Assembly (NCBI RefSeq): GCF_009602705.1
Contig: NZ_VSWH01000001.1
Span: 2,108,001-2,172,000 of the forward strand
Length of the DNA stretch: 64,000 nt
Source: Chryseobacterium vaccae
Lineage (GTDB): Bacteria > Bacteroidota > Bacteroidia > Flavobacteriales > Weeksellaceae
Reading direction: 5' to 3'
Under the pieces are notes generated by a model, which was given only the letters and a program-made list of their open reading frames with translations, was not told where the DNA came from and made no database searches. The stretch's first letter is position 1; the number at the start of each line of letters is the position of its first letter. Shown here one piece after another: positions 52,193 through 61,812 of the stretch. A program made the translations under genes and the position numbers.

Positions 52193-53065
52193 TTATCCAA
52201 GGATTTTTGCAACGGTAGCACCGATATCAGCAGGAGAATCTACAACGTTGATTCCGTTTTCTCTCATGATCTCCATTTTAGCCTGAGCTGTATCTTCAGC
52301 ACCTCCTACGATAGCACCAGCGTGTCCCATTGTTCTTCCTTTAGGAGCAGTTTGTCCTGCGATAAATCCTACAACCGGTTTAGTAGATCCGCTTGCTTTG
52401 TACCATCTTGCAGCTTCTGCTTCAAGACCACCACCAATTTCACCGATCATTACAACAGCTTCAGTTTCAGGATCGTTGATGAATAATTCAAGAGCTTCTC
52501 TTGTAGTTGTTCCGATGATTGGGTCACCACCGATACCGATAGCAGTAGAAATACCGTAACCAGCTCTTACTACCTGATCAGCCGCTTCATAAGTAAGGGT
52601 ACCTGATTTTGAAACGATACCTACTTTCCCTTTTTTGAAAACGAATCCTGGCATGATACCAATTTTAGCTTCTTCAGAAGTAATGATTCCCGGACAGTTA
52701 GGACCGATTAATCTGCAGTCTCTGTCAGCGATATAAGATTTTACTTTTACCATATCTGCTACAGGAATACCTTCAGTAATACATACGATAACTTTGATAC
52801 CTGCTTCAGCAGCTTCCATAATTGCATCAGCAGCAAATGCAGGTGGTACGAAAATGATACTTACGTTAGCTCCAGCTTTTTCAACAGCGTCTGCTACTGT
52901 ATTGAATACCGGCTTTCCTAAGTGCTCAGATCCTCCTTTTCCCGGAGTAACCCCACCTACTACGTTTGTTCCGTATTCAATCATCTGACCAGCGTGGAAA
53001 GTACCTTCGTTCCCTGTAAATCCTTGTACAATTACTTTAGAATCTTTGTTTACTAAAATTGACAT
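52193..53065 (-). CDS. sucD: Succinyl-CoA synthetase alpha subunit
   Basis: This 290-residue subunit has the CoA-binding [11 protein letters not shown] and [34 protein letters not shown] follows, and the catalytic His is in [10 protein letters not shown]. It makes ATP or GTP from succinyl-CoA in the TCA cycle with a beta subunit encoded elsewhere. It sits downstream of the lipid A genes, as in other Flavobacteriia, and has its own promoter. Confidence 0.96.
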   Translation of the reverse strand: MSILVNKDSKVIVQGFTGNEGTFHAGQMIEYGTNVVGGVTPGKGGSEHLGKPVFNTVADAVEKAGANVSIIFVPPAFAADAIMEAAEAGIKVIVCITEGIPVADMVKVKSYIADRDCRLIGPNCPGIITSEEAKIGIMPGFVFKKGKVGIVSKSGTLTYEAADQVVRAGYGISTAIGIGGDPIIGTTTREALELFINDPETEAVVMIGEIGGGLEAEAARWYKASGSTKPVVGFIAGQTAPKGRTMGHAGAIVGGAEDTAQAKMEIMRENGINVVDSPADIGATVAKILG

Positions 53066-53108
53066 TTTATTGTTGTTTTAATTTATTTAAATATTTTATT
53101 AATGCTCA

Positions 53109-53116
53109 CAAATTTA
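53109..53116 (-). promoter_or_regulatory. -7 element of sucD
   Basis: On the minus strand TAAATTTG fits TAnnTTTG, about 44 bases before the start codon. Confidence 0.5.
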
Positions 53117-53156
53117 CTTAAATTTCTTTGATTTTGGATAAAACCTTCGGAATTGT

Positions 53157-54059
53157 TTATTTGAGATTTCTCAGTTTTACCTCTTTTTTAAGATAACCTT
53201 TAAAATCTTCTGCAAACATCCCGATATAGGTTCCTTTTTTAAGGTCCCGGTTCACTCCGGTCTTCCCAAGAATGACAGATCCGCTTTCAATGGTATTACC
53301 GGAAGCTATGCCTACTTGTCCCCAAAGTGTTACCTCATCTCCAATGATACAGCATCCTGCTACTCCAACCTGTGAAGCGATCAGACATTTTTTCCCGATC
53401 ACGGTATCATGTCCTATCTGAATCTGGTTATCTAAAACTGATCCTTCTCCTATGATGGTAGAATCTGTAACTCCACGGTCAATGGTACATCCATTTCCAA
53501 TCTCTACATTATTTTCAATGATTACATTTCCTACGGAGATCAATCTATCAAAATTACCATTCAGTTTTCTGTAATAAAAGGCATCTCCACCCAGTACAGT
53601 ATTGGACTGGATGATTACATTATCACCGATTACCGTTCTGTCTCCTATAACTACATTAGGAAATATCAGCACATTGCTTCCGATCGTCACATTGTTTCCG
53701 ATCACAGCTGAAGAGTGAATCTTCGTTCCCTCTCCTATTTCAACATCATGAAGCTCTTCTTTAAAGTTGTATATTCTGGTAAAGTGTGTGTTGATTTTAT
53801 TAAAGTCCCTGAAAGGGTCATCAGACACCAAAAGTGCTTTTCCTTCCGGGCATTCTACTTCTTTATCAATCAGGATGATTGTAGCTGCGGAATGTAAGGC
53901 TTTATCGTAATATTTAGGATGGTTAACAAACACAATGTCTCCCGGTTTCACTCTATGAATTTCATTGGTTCCCAAAACTTCAAAGTCTTCAGGACCAATG
54001 AATGTAGAGCCTATTAAATCTGCTATGGTTTTAAGTTTCTGTGGAGAATGGAATTTCAT
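53157..54059 (-). CDS. LpxD-like UDP-3-O-acylglucosamine N-acyltransferase, second paralog
   Basis: This 300-residue LpxD-family acyltransferase has an N-terminal uridine-binding domain with [21 protein letters not shown] left-handed beta-helix follows, of hexapeptide repeats (from about 105) with [20 protein letters not shown] holding a catalytic-type His. It is clearly homologous to lpxD at 57.3-58.3 kb but diverged. I chose the ATG at 54059, because the longer frame would read into the efp terminator. It may acylate a variant substrate. The exact role is uncertain. Confidence 0.85.
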   Translation of the reverse strand: MKFHSPQKLKTIADLIGSTFIGPEDFEVLGTNEIHRVKPGDIVFVNHPKYYDKALHSAATIILIDKEVECPEGKALLVSDDPFRDFNKINTHFTRIYNFKEELHDVEIGEGTKIHSSAVIGNNVTIGSNVLIFPNVVIGDRTVIGDNVIIQSNTVLGGDAFYYRKLNGNFDRLISVGNVIIENNVEIGNGCTIDRGVTDSTIIGEGSVLDNQIQIGHDTVIGKKCLIASQVGVAGCCIIGDEVTLWGQVGIASGNTIESGSVILGKTGVNRDLKKGTYIGMFAEDFKGYLKKEVKLRNLK

Positions 54060-54083
54060 AACAATTGATTTTCTTATAAAACA

Positions 54084-54113
54084 AAATTCGGACTGCTGAT
54101 GCAAACCGAATTT
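54084..54113 (-). terminator. Terminator after efp
   Basis: On the minus strand an 8-bp stem AAATTCGG / CCGAATTT (54084-54091 with 54106-54113) is followed by T-rich bases. It lies between efp and the second lpxD-like gene. Confidence 0.6.
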
Positions 54114-54126
54114 ATGTGGATTTTTA

Positions 54127-54690
54127 TTATTTTACTCTTTCTAAGTAGCTTCCGTCTTCCGTGCTTACTTTAATTCTGTCACCTGGTTCGATGAATAAAG
54201 GAACCATTACTCTCGCTCCTGTTTCAACGATTGCGTTTTTAAGGGCGTTGGTTGCTGTATTTCCTTTTACTCCCGGATCAGCTTCTATAACATCCAGATA
54301 TACTGACTGTGGAAGTTCAGCAGAAAGAGGAGTTTCATCAACTTCTTTCAAAATGATTGTTACTTCTTCACCAGCTTTCATAAACTGAGCGTTTTCAATC
54401 ATTTCTTTGTTCAGGTATAATTGAGAGAAGTCATCATTATTCATGAAGTGGAATCCGTTTTCATCATCATAAAGATACTGGAACTTTCTGGTGATTACTT
54501 TTACTTCTTCAATTTTGTGTCCTGCAGAGAAAGTATTATCGATTACTTTACCGTTGGTTACTGATTTTAATTTGGTTCTTACAAAAGCAGGTCCTTTCCC
54601 AGGTTTTACGTGAAGAAATTCAATTACTTTATAAATATCATTGCTGTACTCAATGCACAGCCCTTTTCTGATATCGTTACTTGTTGCCAT
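54127..54690 (-). CDS. efp: Translation elongation factor P
   Basis: This 187-residue EF-P has the tip loop [16 protein letters not shown] (Lys32 at the modified position) and the C-terminal signature [18 protein letters not shown]. It relieves ribosome stalling at polyproline. Its place in the lpx cluster is conserved in this phylum. Confidence 0.96.
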   Translation of the reverse strand: MATSNDIRKGLCIEYSNDIYKVIEFLHVKPGKGPAFVRTKLKSVTNGKVIDNTFSAGHKIEEVKVITRKFQYLYDDENGFHFMNNDDFSQLYLNKEMIENAQFMKAGEEVTIILKEVDETPLSAELPQSVYLDVIEADPGVKGNTATNALKNAIVETGARVMVPLFIEPGDRIKVSTEDGSYLERVK

Positions 54691-54705
54691 TAATGTATAT
54701 TATTC

Positions 54706-55092
54706 TTATTTTGTTTTAAAAATAGGTACTTGTACCTGCATAGTGCCTGGTCCTTGCTGCCCCACCGGATTCACAACTTTGCCGTTTGGCGAAATATATG
54801 AACCATTAGTCGTATTGTTAAACATTGTGTTATTTTGGTTCAACTGATTCACATTATTCTGAACGTTTGAATTATTCTCATATTTTTTAAAGTATGAATC
54901 GTTGTTCATGCTTTTTTTCAAAGCATTATTCACATTGCTTTTGGCAATACTGTCATTTTGCAGTGTACGGCTTTTTTCTATAGTCTGCTTCTTAGAAGAC
55001 GAATCTTCTGTTTTAGCATTTGACGGTTTAGTTTCCTGCCCGGCTACGATAGCTGAGAACAAAAAGGATAGTGTTAAAAATAAATTTTTCAT
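54706..55092 (-). CDS. Secreted Asn/Gln/Ser-rich low-complexity protein, 128 residues
   Basis: The family is not recognised. It has a signal peptide (about 1-18, ending VAGQ) and a mature part that is almost wholly polar and low complexity (many Asn, Gln, Ser, Lys). Short segments VNNALKKSMNND and MQVQVPIFKTK stand out. It is probably disordered. It sits between lpxA and efp on the same strand with short gaps, so it belongs to the cluster transcript. Confidence 0.65.
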   Translation of the reverse strand: MKNLFLTLSFLFSAIVAGQETKPSNAKTEDSSSKKQTIEKSRTLQNDSIAKSNVNNALKKSMNNDSYFKKYENNSNVQNNVNQLNQNNTMFNNTTNGSYISPNGKVVNPVGQQGPGTMQVQVPIFKTK

Positions 55093-55121
55093 AAGTGTGT
55101 AGGTGTTTTTATTGTTCTATT

Positions 55122-55916
55122 TTAGCTGCTTTCTTTACCAGTTCCGTATCCTTTTACAATTCCTCTCGGAGAGTTTTGGATAAACTGTAGAATTTCGTCT
55201 CTTTCAGCGGTAGGAAGCATTTCTTTTTCAATGTGAGAAATAGCCTGAGAAACGTTCATTTTCATCTGAAAAATAGCTCTGTAGATCTTTTGGATCTCAA
55301 AAATCTTCTCATTGGTGAAGCCTCTTCTTCTTAATCCTACTGAATTAATTCCTGCATAAGACATAGGCTCTCTCGCTACTTTTACGTAAGGTGGAATATC
55401 TTTTCTTACCAGGGTACCTCCGGAAATCATGACATGCTTACCAATTTTGCCAAACTGATGAACAGCACTAAGGCCACCCATTACGGTATAATCACCGATT
55501 TCTACATGTCCGGCAATACCGCAGCCGTTAACAATGATCACGTGATCTCCTATCACACAGTCATGGGCAATGTGCGAAGTAGCCATGATAAGGCAGTTGG
55601 CCCCTATTTTAGTATATCCTAAGGCTTTTGTTCCTCTGTTTACGGTAACACATTCTCTGATTGTAGTATCATCTCCTATGATTACCTGTGTATCTTCGCC
55701 ATCAAATTTTAAATCCTGAGGGATTGCAGAGATTACAGTTCCGGGAAAAATCCTGCAGTTTTTTCCTATTCTGGCTCCATCCATGATGGTAACATTAGGA
55801 CCAATCCAGGTTCCTTCTCCGATTTCTACGTCCCCTGCAATTGTAGTAAAAGGTTCTACAATAACATTTTTGCTGATTTTCGCACGTTTATCTACGGCTG
55901 CTAATTGATGGATCAT
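55122..55916 (-). CDS. lpxA: UDP-N-acetylglucosamine O-acyltransferase
   Basis: This 264-residue enzyme has the left-handed beta-helix of hexapeptide repeats with the catalytic His in MATSHIAHDCVIGDH and GGLSAVHQFGKIG. The C-terminal helical part starts near 195 (RRRGFTNEKIFEIQKIYR). It performs the first step of lipid A synthesis. It is directly adjacent to lpxC-fabZ, one base apart. Confidence 0.95.
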   Translation of the reverse strand: MIHQLAAVDKRAKISKNVIVEPFTTIAGDVEIGEGTWIGPNVTIMDGARIGKNCRIFPGTVISAIPQDLKFDGEDTQVIIGDDTTIRECVTVNRGTKALGYTKIGANCLIMATSHIAHDCVIGDHVIIVNGCGIAGHVEIGDYTVMGGLSAVHQFGKIGKHVMISGGTLVRKDIPPYVKVAREPMSYAGINSVGLRRRGFTNEKIFEIQKIYRAIFQMKMNVSQAISHIEKEMLPTAERDEILQFIQNSPRGIVKGYGTGKESS

Positions 55917-57314
55917 TTAATCAACTTTATTTTTTGCAACTTGAGCCATTAGCTCCGCTTCTACTGCCACTGTATCTCCTACATATCCGTATCCCTGCAT
56001 ATGAACGATACCTCTTCTGATAGGTTCTATCAATTCAATTTTGAAAATAATAGTATCACCAGGAACTACTTTTCTTTTGAATTTTACTTTATCAATTTTA
56101 ATAAAATAGGTAGAATAATTTTCAGGATCCGGAACGCTTGCCAGAACAAGAATACCCCCTGTCTGAGCAAGAGCTTCTACCTGAAGTACTCCCGGCATTA
56201 CAGGTTCTTTAGGGAAATGTCCTACGAAGAACGGTTCGTTCATCGTTACATTTTTTAACCCTACTACATGAGAATCTGAAAGTTCAAGAATTTTATCAAT
56301 CAATAAGAACGGAGGTCTGTGCGGCATAAGCTTCATGATTCCGTTGATATCAAAAACCGGTTCTTTAGTCAGGTCAAAATCAGGAACATTTTTCTTTTTC
56401 TGAAGTTTCCACTGACGGTTCAGTTTTTTAGCAAACTGAGTGTTTACATAATGGCCAGGTTTGTTGGCAATTACTTTTCCTTTTATTTTAACTCCTGCCA
56501 GGGCAAGGTCACCTATCACATCCAGTAATTTGTGTCTTGCAGCCTCATTAGGGTAGTTTAAAGTTAAGTTATCAAGAATTCCGTTCGGTCTGATAGATAC
56601 ATTGTCTTTTCCGAAGGCTTTTTTCAGCTTTTCTGTAGTTTCAGGAGTAAGATCCTTGTCTACATATACAATAGCATTAGAAATATCTCCACCTCTGATC
56701 AACCCGTGATCCAGAAGCATTTCTAATTCATGCAGGAAGCTGAATGTTCTTGCCGAAGAAATTTCGTCTTTGAATTCTGAAATATTTTTAAGGGTAGCAT
56801 TCTGGGTTCCCAGTACTTTGGTTCCAAAATCTACCATGGTTGTTACTTCATACGTATCTGAAGGAATAATGGTAATTTCTGATCCGGATGCAGGATCTGA
56901 ATAATTCAATACTTCTTTCACCACAAGATATTCTCTGGCTACATTCTGTTCTGCTATTCCTACGCTTTCAATAGCTTCAACAAAGAATTTTGAAGATCCG
57001 TCCATAATAGGAGGCTCGGAAGCATCCATTTCCATGATAGCGTTGTCTATATCACATCCTACTAAAGCAGCTAACAAGTGTTCGCAGGTTGTAATCTTTA
57101 CACCTAATTTTTCTAATGTTGTTCCTCTTTCTGTTGCTACAACATAATTAACATCAGCTTCAACCTGAGGATGCCCCTCAAGATCTGTTCTTACGAAAAC
57201 AAAACCTGTATTTTCTTTTGCAGGTTTAATGGTAAGTTTTACTTCTTTACCAGTATGAAGGCCAATTCCAGAGAGTGTTACTTCTTCCTGGAGTGTTTTT
57301 TGCATATCACTCAT
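55917..57314 (-). CDS. lpxC-fabZ: Bifunctional LpxC deacetylase / FabZ hydroxyacyl-ACP dehydratase
   Basis: This 465-residue fusion is typical of Bacteroidota. LpxC occupies about 1-300, with the zinc and catalytic region [20 protein letters not shown] and a late [13 protein letters not shown]. FabZ occupies about 320-465, with [12 protein letters not shown] and [18 protein letters not shown]. It couples the committed step of lipid A synthesis to fatty-acid elongation. I chose the ATG at 57314, which overlaps lpxD by 8 bases. The ATG at 57305 is the alternative. Confidence 0.95.
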   Translation of the reverse strand: MSDMQKTLQEEVTLSGIGLHTGKEVKLTIKPAKENTGFVFVRTDLEGHPQVEADVNYVVATERGTTLEKLGVKITTCEHLLAALVGCDIDNAIMEMDASEPPIMDGSSKFFVEAIESVGIAEQNVAREYLVVKEVLNYSDPASGSEITIIPSDTYEVTTMVDFGTKVLGTQNATLKNISEFKDEISSARTFSFLHELEMLLDHGLIRGGDISNAIVYVDKDLTPETTEKLKKAFGKDNVSIRPNGILDNLTLNYPNEAARHKLLDVIGDLALAGVKIKGKVIANKPGHYVNTQFAKKLNRQWKLQKKKNVPDFDLTKEPVFDINGIMKLMPHRPPFLLIDKILELSDSHVVGLKNVTMNEPFFVGHFPKEPVMPGVLQVEALAQTGGILVLASVPDPENYSTYFIKIDKVKFKRKVVPGDTIIFKIELIEPIRRGIVHMQGYGYVGDTVAVEAELMAQVAKNKVD

Positions 57315-58338
57315 TAGTATTATCTTTTGAGGTATTCTCAAGATTATTTATTCTCTTTACAATTTCAGTGAAATTTCTGAAATGAACATAGTTTCTAAGA
57401 TAGTCATTATAGCTGATCGCAGGGGATCCGTACAAAGTTTCTTTATCATTAACGCTTGAATTCACACCACTCTGGGCCTGAATTTTAACCTGATTTCCTA
57501 TTTTGATATGGCCTACAACACCAACCTGTCCGCCAATCTGGTTCCAGTCTCCAATAGTGGTGGATCCTGCAATACCAGCCTGAGCTGCAATCACGTTGTT
57601 CTGCCCTATTTTCACATTATGGGCAATCTGGATAAGATTGTCAATTTTTGTTCCTTTTCCGATAATGGTAGAACCGATAGTAGCTCTGTCTATACTACAG
57701 TTTGAACCAATTTCCACATCGTCTTCAATAATTACATTACCTAGTTGAGGAATTTTTTTGAATCCTTCCGGTGTAGGCTGGAAACCAAATCCATCACCCC
57801 CGATTACCGTGTTGGAATGAATTACACAGTTATCCCCAATGATACAGTAGTCATAAATCCTGGCACCACTGTCTATTTTACAGTTTTTACCAATTTTTAC
57901 TCCTTTACCAATATATACATGCGGATAGATCTGAGATCCTTCACCGATTTTTGCTTTTTCAGAAACATAAGTAAATGCTCCAATATAGGCTTTGTCACCA
58001 ATCACTGCAGTATTGTGGATGGAAGAACCGTTTTCAATTCCTTCTTTTCTTCCCTGCATTTCCTGATACAGATTCATTAAGATCTGAAAAGAGAGATAGG
58101 CATCCTTTACCACAATGAGGGTAGGATTATAAGTATTATTAGCCAGAAGCTTTTCCGAAACAATAATAACAGAGCATTTTGAGGTATCTAAAAAATGAGA
58201 AAATCGATCTTGTGCTATAAAAGAAAGATGTCCCGATTCTCCATTTTCAATTGGTGAAACCCCTGTAATAACCGCACTTTCGTCGCCTATTATTTTTCCG
58301 TCGATAAAACTTGCAATTTGCGAAGCTGTAAATTCCAT
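57307..58338 (-). CDS. lpxD: UDP-3-O-acylglucosamine N-acyltransferase
   Basis: This 343-residue LpxD has an N-terminal uridine-binding domain (about 1-100). A left-handed beta-helix follows ([20 protein letters not shown] to [16 protein letters not shown]), with the catalytic His in [11 protein letters not shown]. It performs the third lipid A step. The start ATG at 58338 replaces a TTG further upstream, and a good promoter lies immediately before it. Confidence 0.95.
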   Translation of the reverse strand: MEFTASQIASFIDGKIIGDESAVITGVSPIENGESGHLSFIAQDRFSHFLDTSKCSVIIVSEKLLANNTYNPTLIVVKDAYLSFQILMNLYQEMQGRKEGIENGSSIHNTAVIGDKAYIGAFTYVSEKAKIGEGSQIYPHVYIGKGVKIGKNCKIDSGARIYDYCIIGDNCVIHSNTVIGGDGFGFQPTPEGFKKIPQLGNVIIEDDVEIGSNCSIDRATIGSTIIGKGTKIDNLIQIAHNVKIGQNNVIAAQAGIAGSTTIGDWNQIGGQVGVVGHIKIGNQVKIQAQSGVNSSVNDKETLYGSPAISYNDYLRNYVHFRNFTEIVKRINNLENTSKDNTNE

Positions 58339-58344
58339 ATTCTG

Positions 58345-58372
58345 CAAAGATAAGAAATTCTGTAATTCGCAA
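58345..58372 (-). promoter_or_regulatory. Promoter of the lpxD-lpxC/fabZ-lpxA cluster
   Basis: On the minus strand TTG (58370-58372), a 17-base spacer and TATCTTTG (58345-58352) match the consensus. The -7 element ends 6 bases before the ATG, which predicts a nearly leaderless message. Confidence 0.65.
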
Positions 58373-58410
58373 ACATTTTTTGGTTTTCGGAACGTGAATT
58401 TTAATAATAT

Positions 58411-59637
58411 TTATGAAATTATCCGGGAGAGATCTCTTGGAAAGGTCAAAATATACCGTTTAGTCTTGTTTACCATCAACCCTGATAAAAGCTGGTCCTG
58501 GGATTCTTCTAACCGTATTTTCATTCCGTCTTTCTGCAGTAGATAAATGGGCTGTTTTTCGGTATCATAAGGCAATAGTTTTCGTTTAATTTCATGCACA
58601 AGCTCTTTTCCATTATCAATTCCGAAAAATTCATTAGTTTTTTTTATTTTTTCTTCAATAAATTCCGCTTCAAACGGGTGAGATGAAATAACGGTTTTCG
58701 GAAGGTTTCTCTGGGTTACACATTTACACCAGTAGGAAAGAATAAAATCGTCGGCACCCTGCCACAGTTTCATGGCCTGAATCACATCGTTATCATCAAG
58801 TTGGGTAAATCTGTAAATATCTTCATCAGTCGCTGCGCTTTTTGCGCGGTATAGGAAATACTTCAGATTTTCACCCGCCGGAAGATCAACCCCCTGTGAA
58901 ACAAGATATTTTGCCCGCTCCAGGATCTTTACTAAAAGAAATTCAGCTAAAGCCGATGTTTTATGATAGTACACCTGCCAGTACATAAACATTCTTGCGG
59001 TAAGAAAATTTTCAATGGAATAAACACCTTTTGCATCAATTACCAATTCCCCTTCCTTACAGACATTCATCATCGAAATAATTCTCTGGGTATTAATATT
59101 CCCTTCTGAAACTCCTGTAAAAAAGCTGTCCCTTTTCAGATAATCCAGTCTGTCTACATCCAGCTGGGATGAGATCAGCTGATTGAAAAACTTTCTGTGA
59201 TATTTTCCCTGAAACATTTCAATGGCTACTGACAACTGCCCGTTAAATTCATCATTTAGTTTATTCATCAGCAACAGTGACAGTTTCTCATGATGCCAGT
59301 CATCCATCAGCATACTTTCCAAAGCATGAGAAAACGGACCATGACCGATATCGTGCATCAAAATAGCCAGCATCGCCCCTTTTTCTTCCTCATCAGAGAT
59401 CTCCACTCCTTTTTGTTTCAGAGTTTCCAAGGCTGTAAACATCAGATGCATAGCTCCTAAAGCATGATGAAATCTTGTATGGGTGGCTCCCGGAAAGATC
59501 AGATTCAACAGTCCGGTCTGCCCGATTCTTCTGAGTCTCTGAAAATAGGGATGTTCAATAACGTCAAATAAGATTTCGTAAGGAATTTTAATGAAGCCGT
59601 GAACCGGATCATTGATGATTTTAAGCTTGTTCTGCAT
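58411..59637 (-). CDS. HD-domain phosphohydrolase (dNTPase-like)
   Basis: This 408-residue protein has the HD signature TRFHHALGAMHLMF and ILMHDIGHGPFSHALE with His-His-Asp metal ligands. The DVDRLDYLKRDSFFTG segment supplies the later Asp. The family includes dGTPases and related metal-dependent phosphohydrolases. The gene is upstream of lpxD across a 72-base gap in a conserved neighbourhood, and its own substrate is uncertain. Confidence 0.9.
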   Translation of the reverse strand: MQNKLKIINDPVHGFIKIPYEILFDVIEHPYFQRLRRIGQTGLLNLIFPGATHTRFHHALGAMHLMFTALETLKQKGVEISDEEEKGAMLAILMHDIGHGPFSHALESMLMDDWHHEKLSLLLMNKLNDEFNGQLSVAIEMFQGKYHRKFFNQLISSQLDVDRLDYLKRDSFFTGVSEGNINTQRIISMMNVCKEGELVIDAKGVYSIENFLTARMFMYWQVYYHKTSALAEFLLVKILERAKYLVSQGVDLPAGENLKYFLYRAKSAATDEDIYRFTQLDDNDVIQAMKLWQGADDFILSYWCKCVTQRNLPKTVISSHPFEAEFIEEKIKKTNEFFGIDNGKELVHEIKRKLLPYDTEKQPIYLLQKDGMKIRLEESQDQLLSGLMVNKTKRYILTFPRDLSRIIS

Positions 59638-59659
59638 TGGAAACGTCGATATTAGTAAA

Positions 59660-59667
59660 CAAAGTTA
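59660..59667 (-). promoter_or_regulatory. -7 element of the HD-domain gene
   Basis: On the minus strand TAACTTTG fits TAnnTTTG, 23 bases upstream of the start codon. Confidence 0.5.
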
Positions 59668-59821
59668 GGGATTTTAATTTTTAATTTTGATTAATTTAGC
59701 ATTAACAACGGACCGAGTTTATCCACGTCTGTTTTTATTATTGAAGATTATCTGAGCAGGTAGAAGAGAAACTATCTATTCATTGCCACAAATACCTGAT
59801 TTTATTGATTAACTGTATAGG

Positions 59822-59900
59822 TTTTGGCTAAAGTCAATGGATTATTTTTTTATTATTTAGGCGGACTAAAGTCTACCTCTATTGAATAAATTCTATGGAT
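59822..59900 (+). repeat. Dispersed intergenic repeat, A-half copy (family AB)
   Basis: The 400-base gap has no gene. This 79-base stretch carries TTTTGGCTAAAGTCAATGG, GCGGACTAAAGTCTACCTCT and ATTGAATAAATTCTATGG. It is a clear match to the A half of the copies at 16.4 and 32.0 kb. The rest of the gap holds the promoters on either side. Confidence 0.75.
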
Positions 59901-59981
59901 TGAATTACCAGGCCTTTCATGAAGAGAGCTTTGAAGATTTTTATTGTTGTGAAGATTTTTCAAAGAATATGAAAGATGTTT

Positions 59982-60012
59982 TTGTATTATGTATGGGTAA
60001 CATCTATCTTTA
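59982..60012 (+). promoter_or_regulatory. Promoter of the S41 peptidase gene
   Basis: TTG (59982-59984), a 20-base spacer and TATCTTTA (60005-60012) give one mismatch to TAnnTTTG. The start codon is 26 bases downstream. Confidence 0.55.
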
Positions 60013-60037
60013 TGGTTTTAATAACTTATAGCCTTTA

Positions 60038-61681
60038 ATGAGAAAACGTTCGCTTTTCGTCCTGATTTTCACTGTACATTTTTTTTCTGCCCAGATGTTA
60101 TCTGAAACCGAAAAGCTGGAATCGCTATGCCGGGTCTGGGGGTTTTTAAAATATTACCATCCCCATGTTGCGAAAGGCAATCTTGATTGGGATCAGCAGC
60201 TGCTTAAAAAAATAGATGAATTGGAAACGGTTCAGGATAAAGCCCAGTTAAATAGCCTGTACTTTCATTGGATTAACAGCCTTGGAAAAATTGAAGAATG
60301 TAAACAATGTTCAAAAACGGATAAAAGCAAGACTTATTTCCTTAAAAATTTTGATCTAAGCTGGGTTCAAAATCCTGTTATTTTTAATGAACAAGTAAGC
60401 CGGCAGCTTCTTTATATTGAAGCCAACCGAAATACCGGCAACAATTATTACATAGGAAGGTCCGGCAGAAAAGGATTTTTCAGAAATGAAGTTTCTTACG
60501 GATCAAAATATACCTCGAAATATATCAGTCTTCTGGAACTTTTCAGATACTGGAATTTTGTAGAATATTTCTTTCCTTATAAATATGAAACGGATCAGGA
60601 CTGGAATGATGTTTTAAAGGAAATGATTCCAAAATTCACCCATGTAAATAATGATGAAGATTATCACCTGGTCCTTGCCGAACTGGTTGCAAAAGTAGAT
60701 GACTCCCATGCTTTTTTATTTTCACCATTGATCACTAAAAACCTTTACGGAAGAAAAAAGCTCCCTGTGGAATACCAATACGCAGAAGGAAAACTGGTGA
60801 TTACAAAAATTAATAAAAATTCTTTTAACGAAGAAACTCCGCTGCAAACCGGAGATGTCATTTATAGTATCAATGGACTGACGATTCCGCAAACAGTCAA
60901 CAAACTCGGGAAATATATTCCCGCTTCCAATTCCTGGGGGAAGATTTTGAAAATGAGAAGTTATTTTCTTTTAACCAACGAAGACTCCCTTACTGTCAAT
61001 CTTGAAAGAAACGGACAAAATATAGCTCTAACAGCAAAAACATATCTTCTTAATGCTATCACCAGAGAAAAACCTTCCCCTCAGGAAAAGTGGAAATTTT
61101 TGGACTCAGATAAAAAAACAGGGTACGTTCATATGGGAATCATTGAAAAAAGCGACCTTGATGATATGTATAAAGAGCTGCAATCTGCCTCTTCTATTAT
61201 TTTTGACCTCAGAAATTATCCGAAACAGACCATCATTCCTCTCAGCCGGATGATCCTTCCGAAAAGAACACCTTATTACCGGTTCAATTTTCCGGAAACT
61301 TATTATCCCGGAAAGTTTTATACTGCAGTCAACAGCATCGGTAAAAAAAATTCTGATTATTATAAAGGAAATGTTGTAGTTTTAGTAGATGAAAATACCC
61401 AGAGCCAGGCAGAGACCACCGCAATGATGTTTAAGCAGCATCCGAGGGTAAAGGTGATAGGAAGCAATACGTCGGGAGCCAACGGTGATATTACCATGTT
61501 TAAAATTGCCGGGCTGGACACGTGTTTTTCAGGACTGGGAGCTTATTATCCAGACGGAAGAGAAACACAGAGAATAGGCATCGTTCCTGAAATTATTGTA
61601 AAGCCTACGGTAAAAGGTATTCAGGAAGGAAGAGATGAAGTTCTGGAAAGGGCTCTGGAATACATAAAGACCGGACGTTAG
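60038..61681 (+). CDS. S41 family C-terminal-processing-type peptidase with PDZ domain
   Basis: This is a 547-residue exported peptidase. A signal peptide (about 1-18) and an N-terminal domain with RVWGFLKYYHPHVAKGNLDW precede a second region with LELFRYWNFVEYFFPYK. A PDZ-like part follows (about 245-330, ETPLQTGDVIYSINGL), then the S41 core. The nucleophile lies in DENTQSQAETTAMMF. S41 proteases degrade or process envelope proteins, and the substrate is unknown. It is a single gene with its own promoter. Confidence 0.88.
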   Translation: MRKRSLFVLIFTVHFFSAQMLSETEKLESLCRVWGFLKYYHPHVAKGNLDWDQQLLKKIDELETVQDKAQLNSLYFHWINSLGKIEECKQCSKTDKSKTYFLKNFDLSWVQNPVIFNEQVSRQLLYIEANRNTGNNYYIGRSGRKGFFRNEVSYGSKYTSKYISLLELFRYWNFVEYFFPYKYETDQDWNDVLKEMIPKFTHVNNDEDYHLVLAELVAKVDDSHAFLFSPLITKNLYGRKKLPVEYQYAEGKLVITKINKNSFNEETPLQTGDVIYSINGLTIPQTVNKLGKYIPASNSWGKILKMRSYFLLTNEDSLTVNLERNGQNIALTAKTYLLNAITREKPSPQEKWKFLDSDKKTGYVHMGIIEKSDLDDMYKELQSASSIIFDLRNYPKQTIIPLSRMILPKRTPYYRFNFPETYYPGKFYTAVNSIGKKNSDYYKGNVVVLVDENTQSQAETTAMMFKQHPRVKVIGSNTSGANGDITMFKIAGLDTCFSGLGAYYPDGRETQRIGIVPEIIVKPTVKGIQEGRDEVLERALEYIKTGR

Positions 61682-61812
61682 TAAATGGAGAGAGCGATTA
61701 TACCCCCTCTATTTTCATTTAACTAATATTTAACTTTTAATCTTTTGATTTTGGGAGATTTTAAAAGGAATTGGTCAACATTTTGATAGAATAATCATGT
61801 AAAAAATAAATT

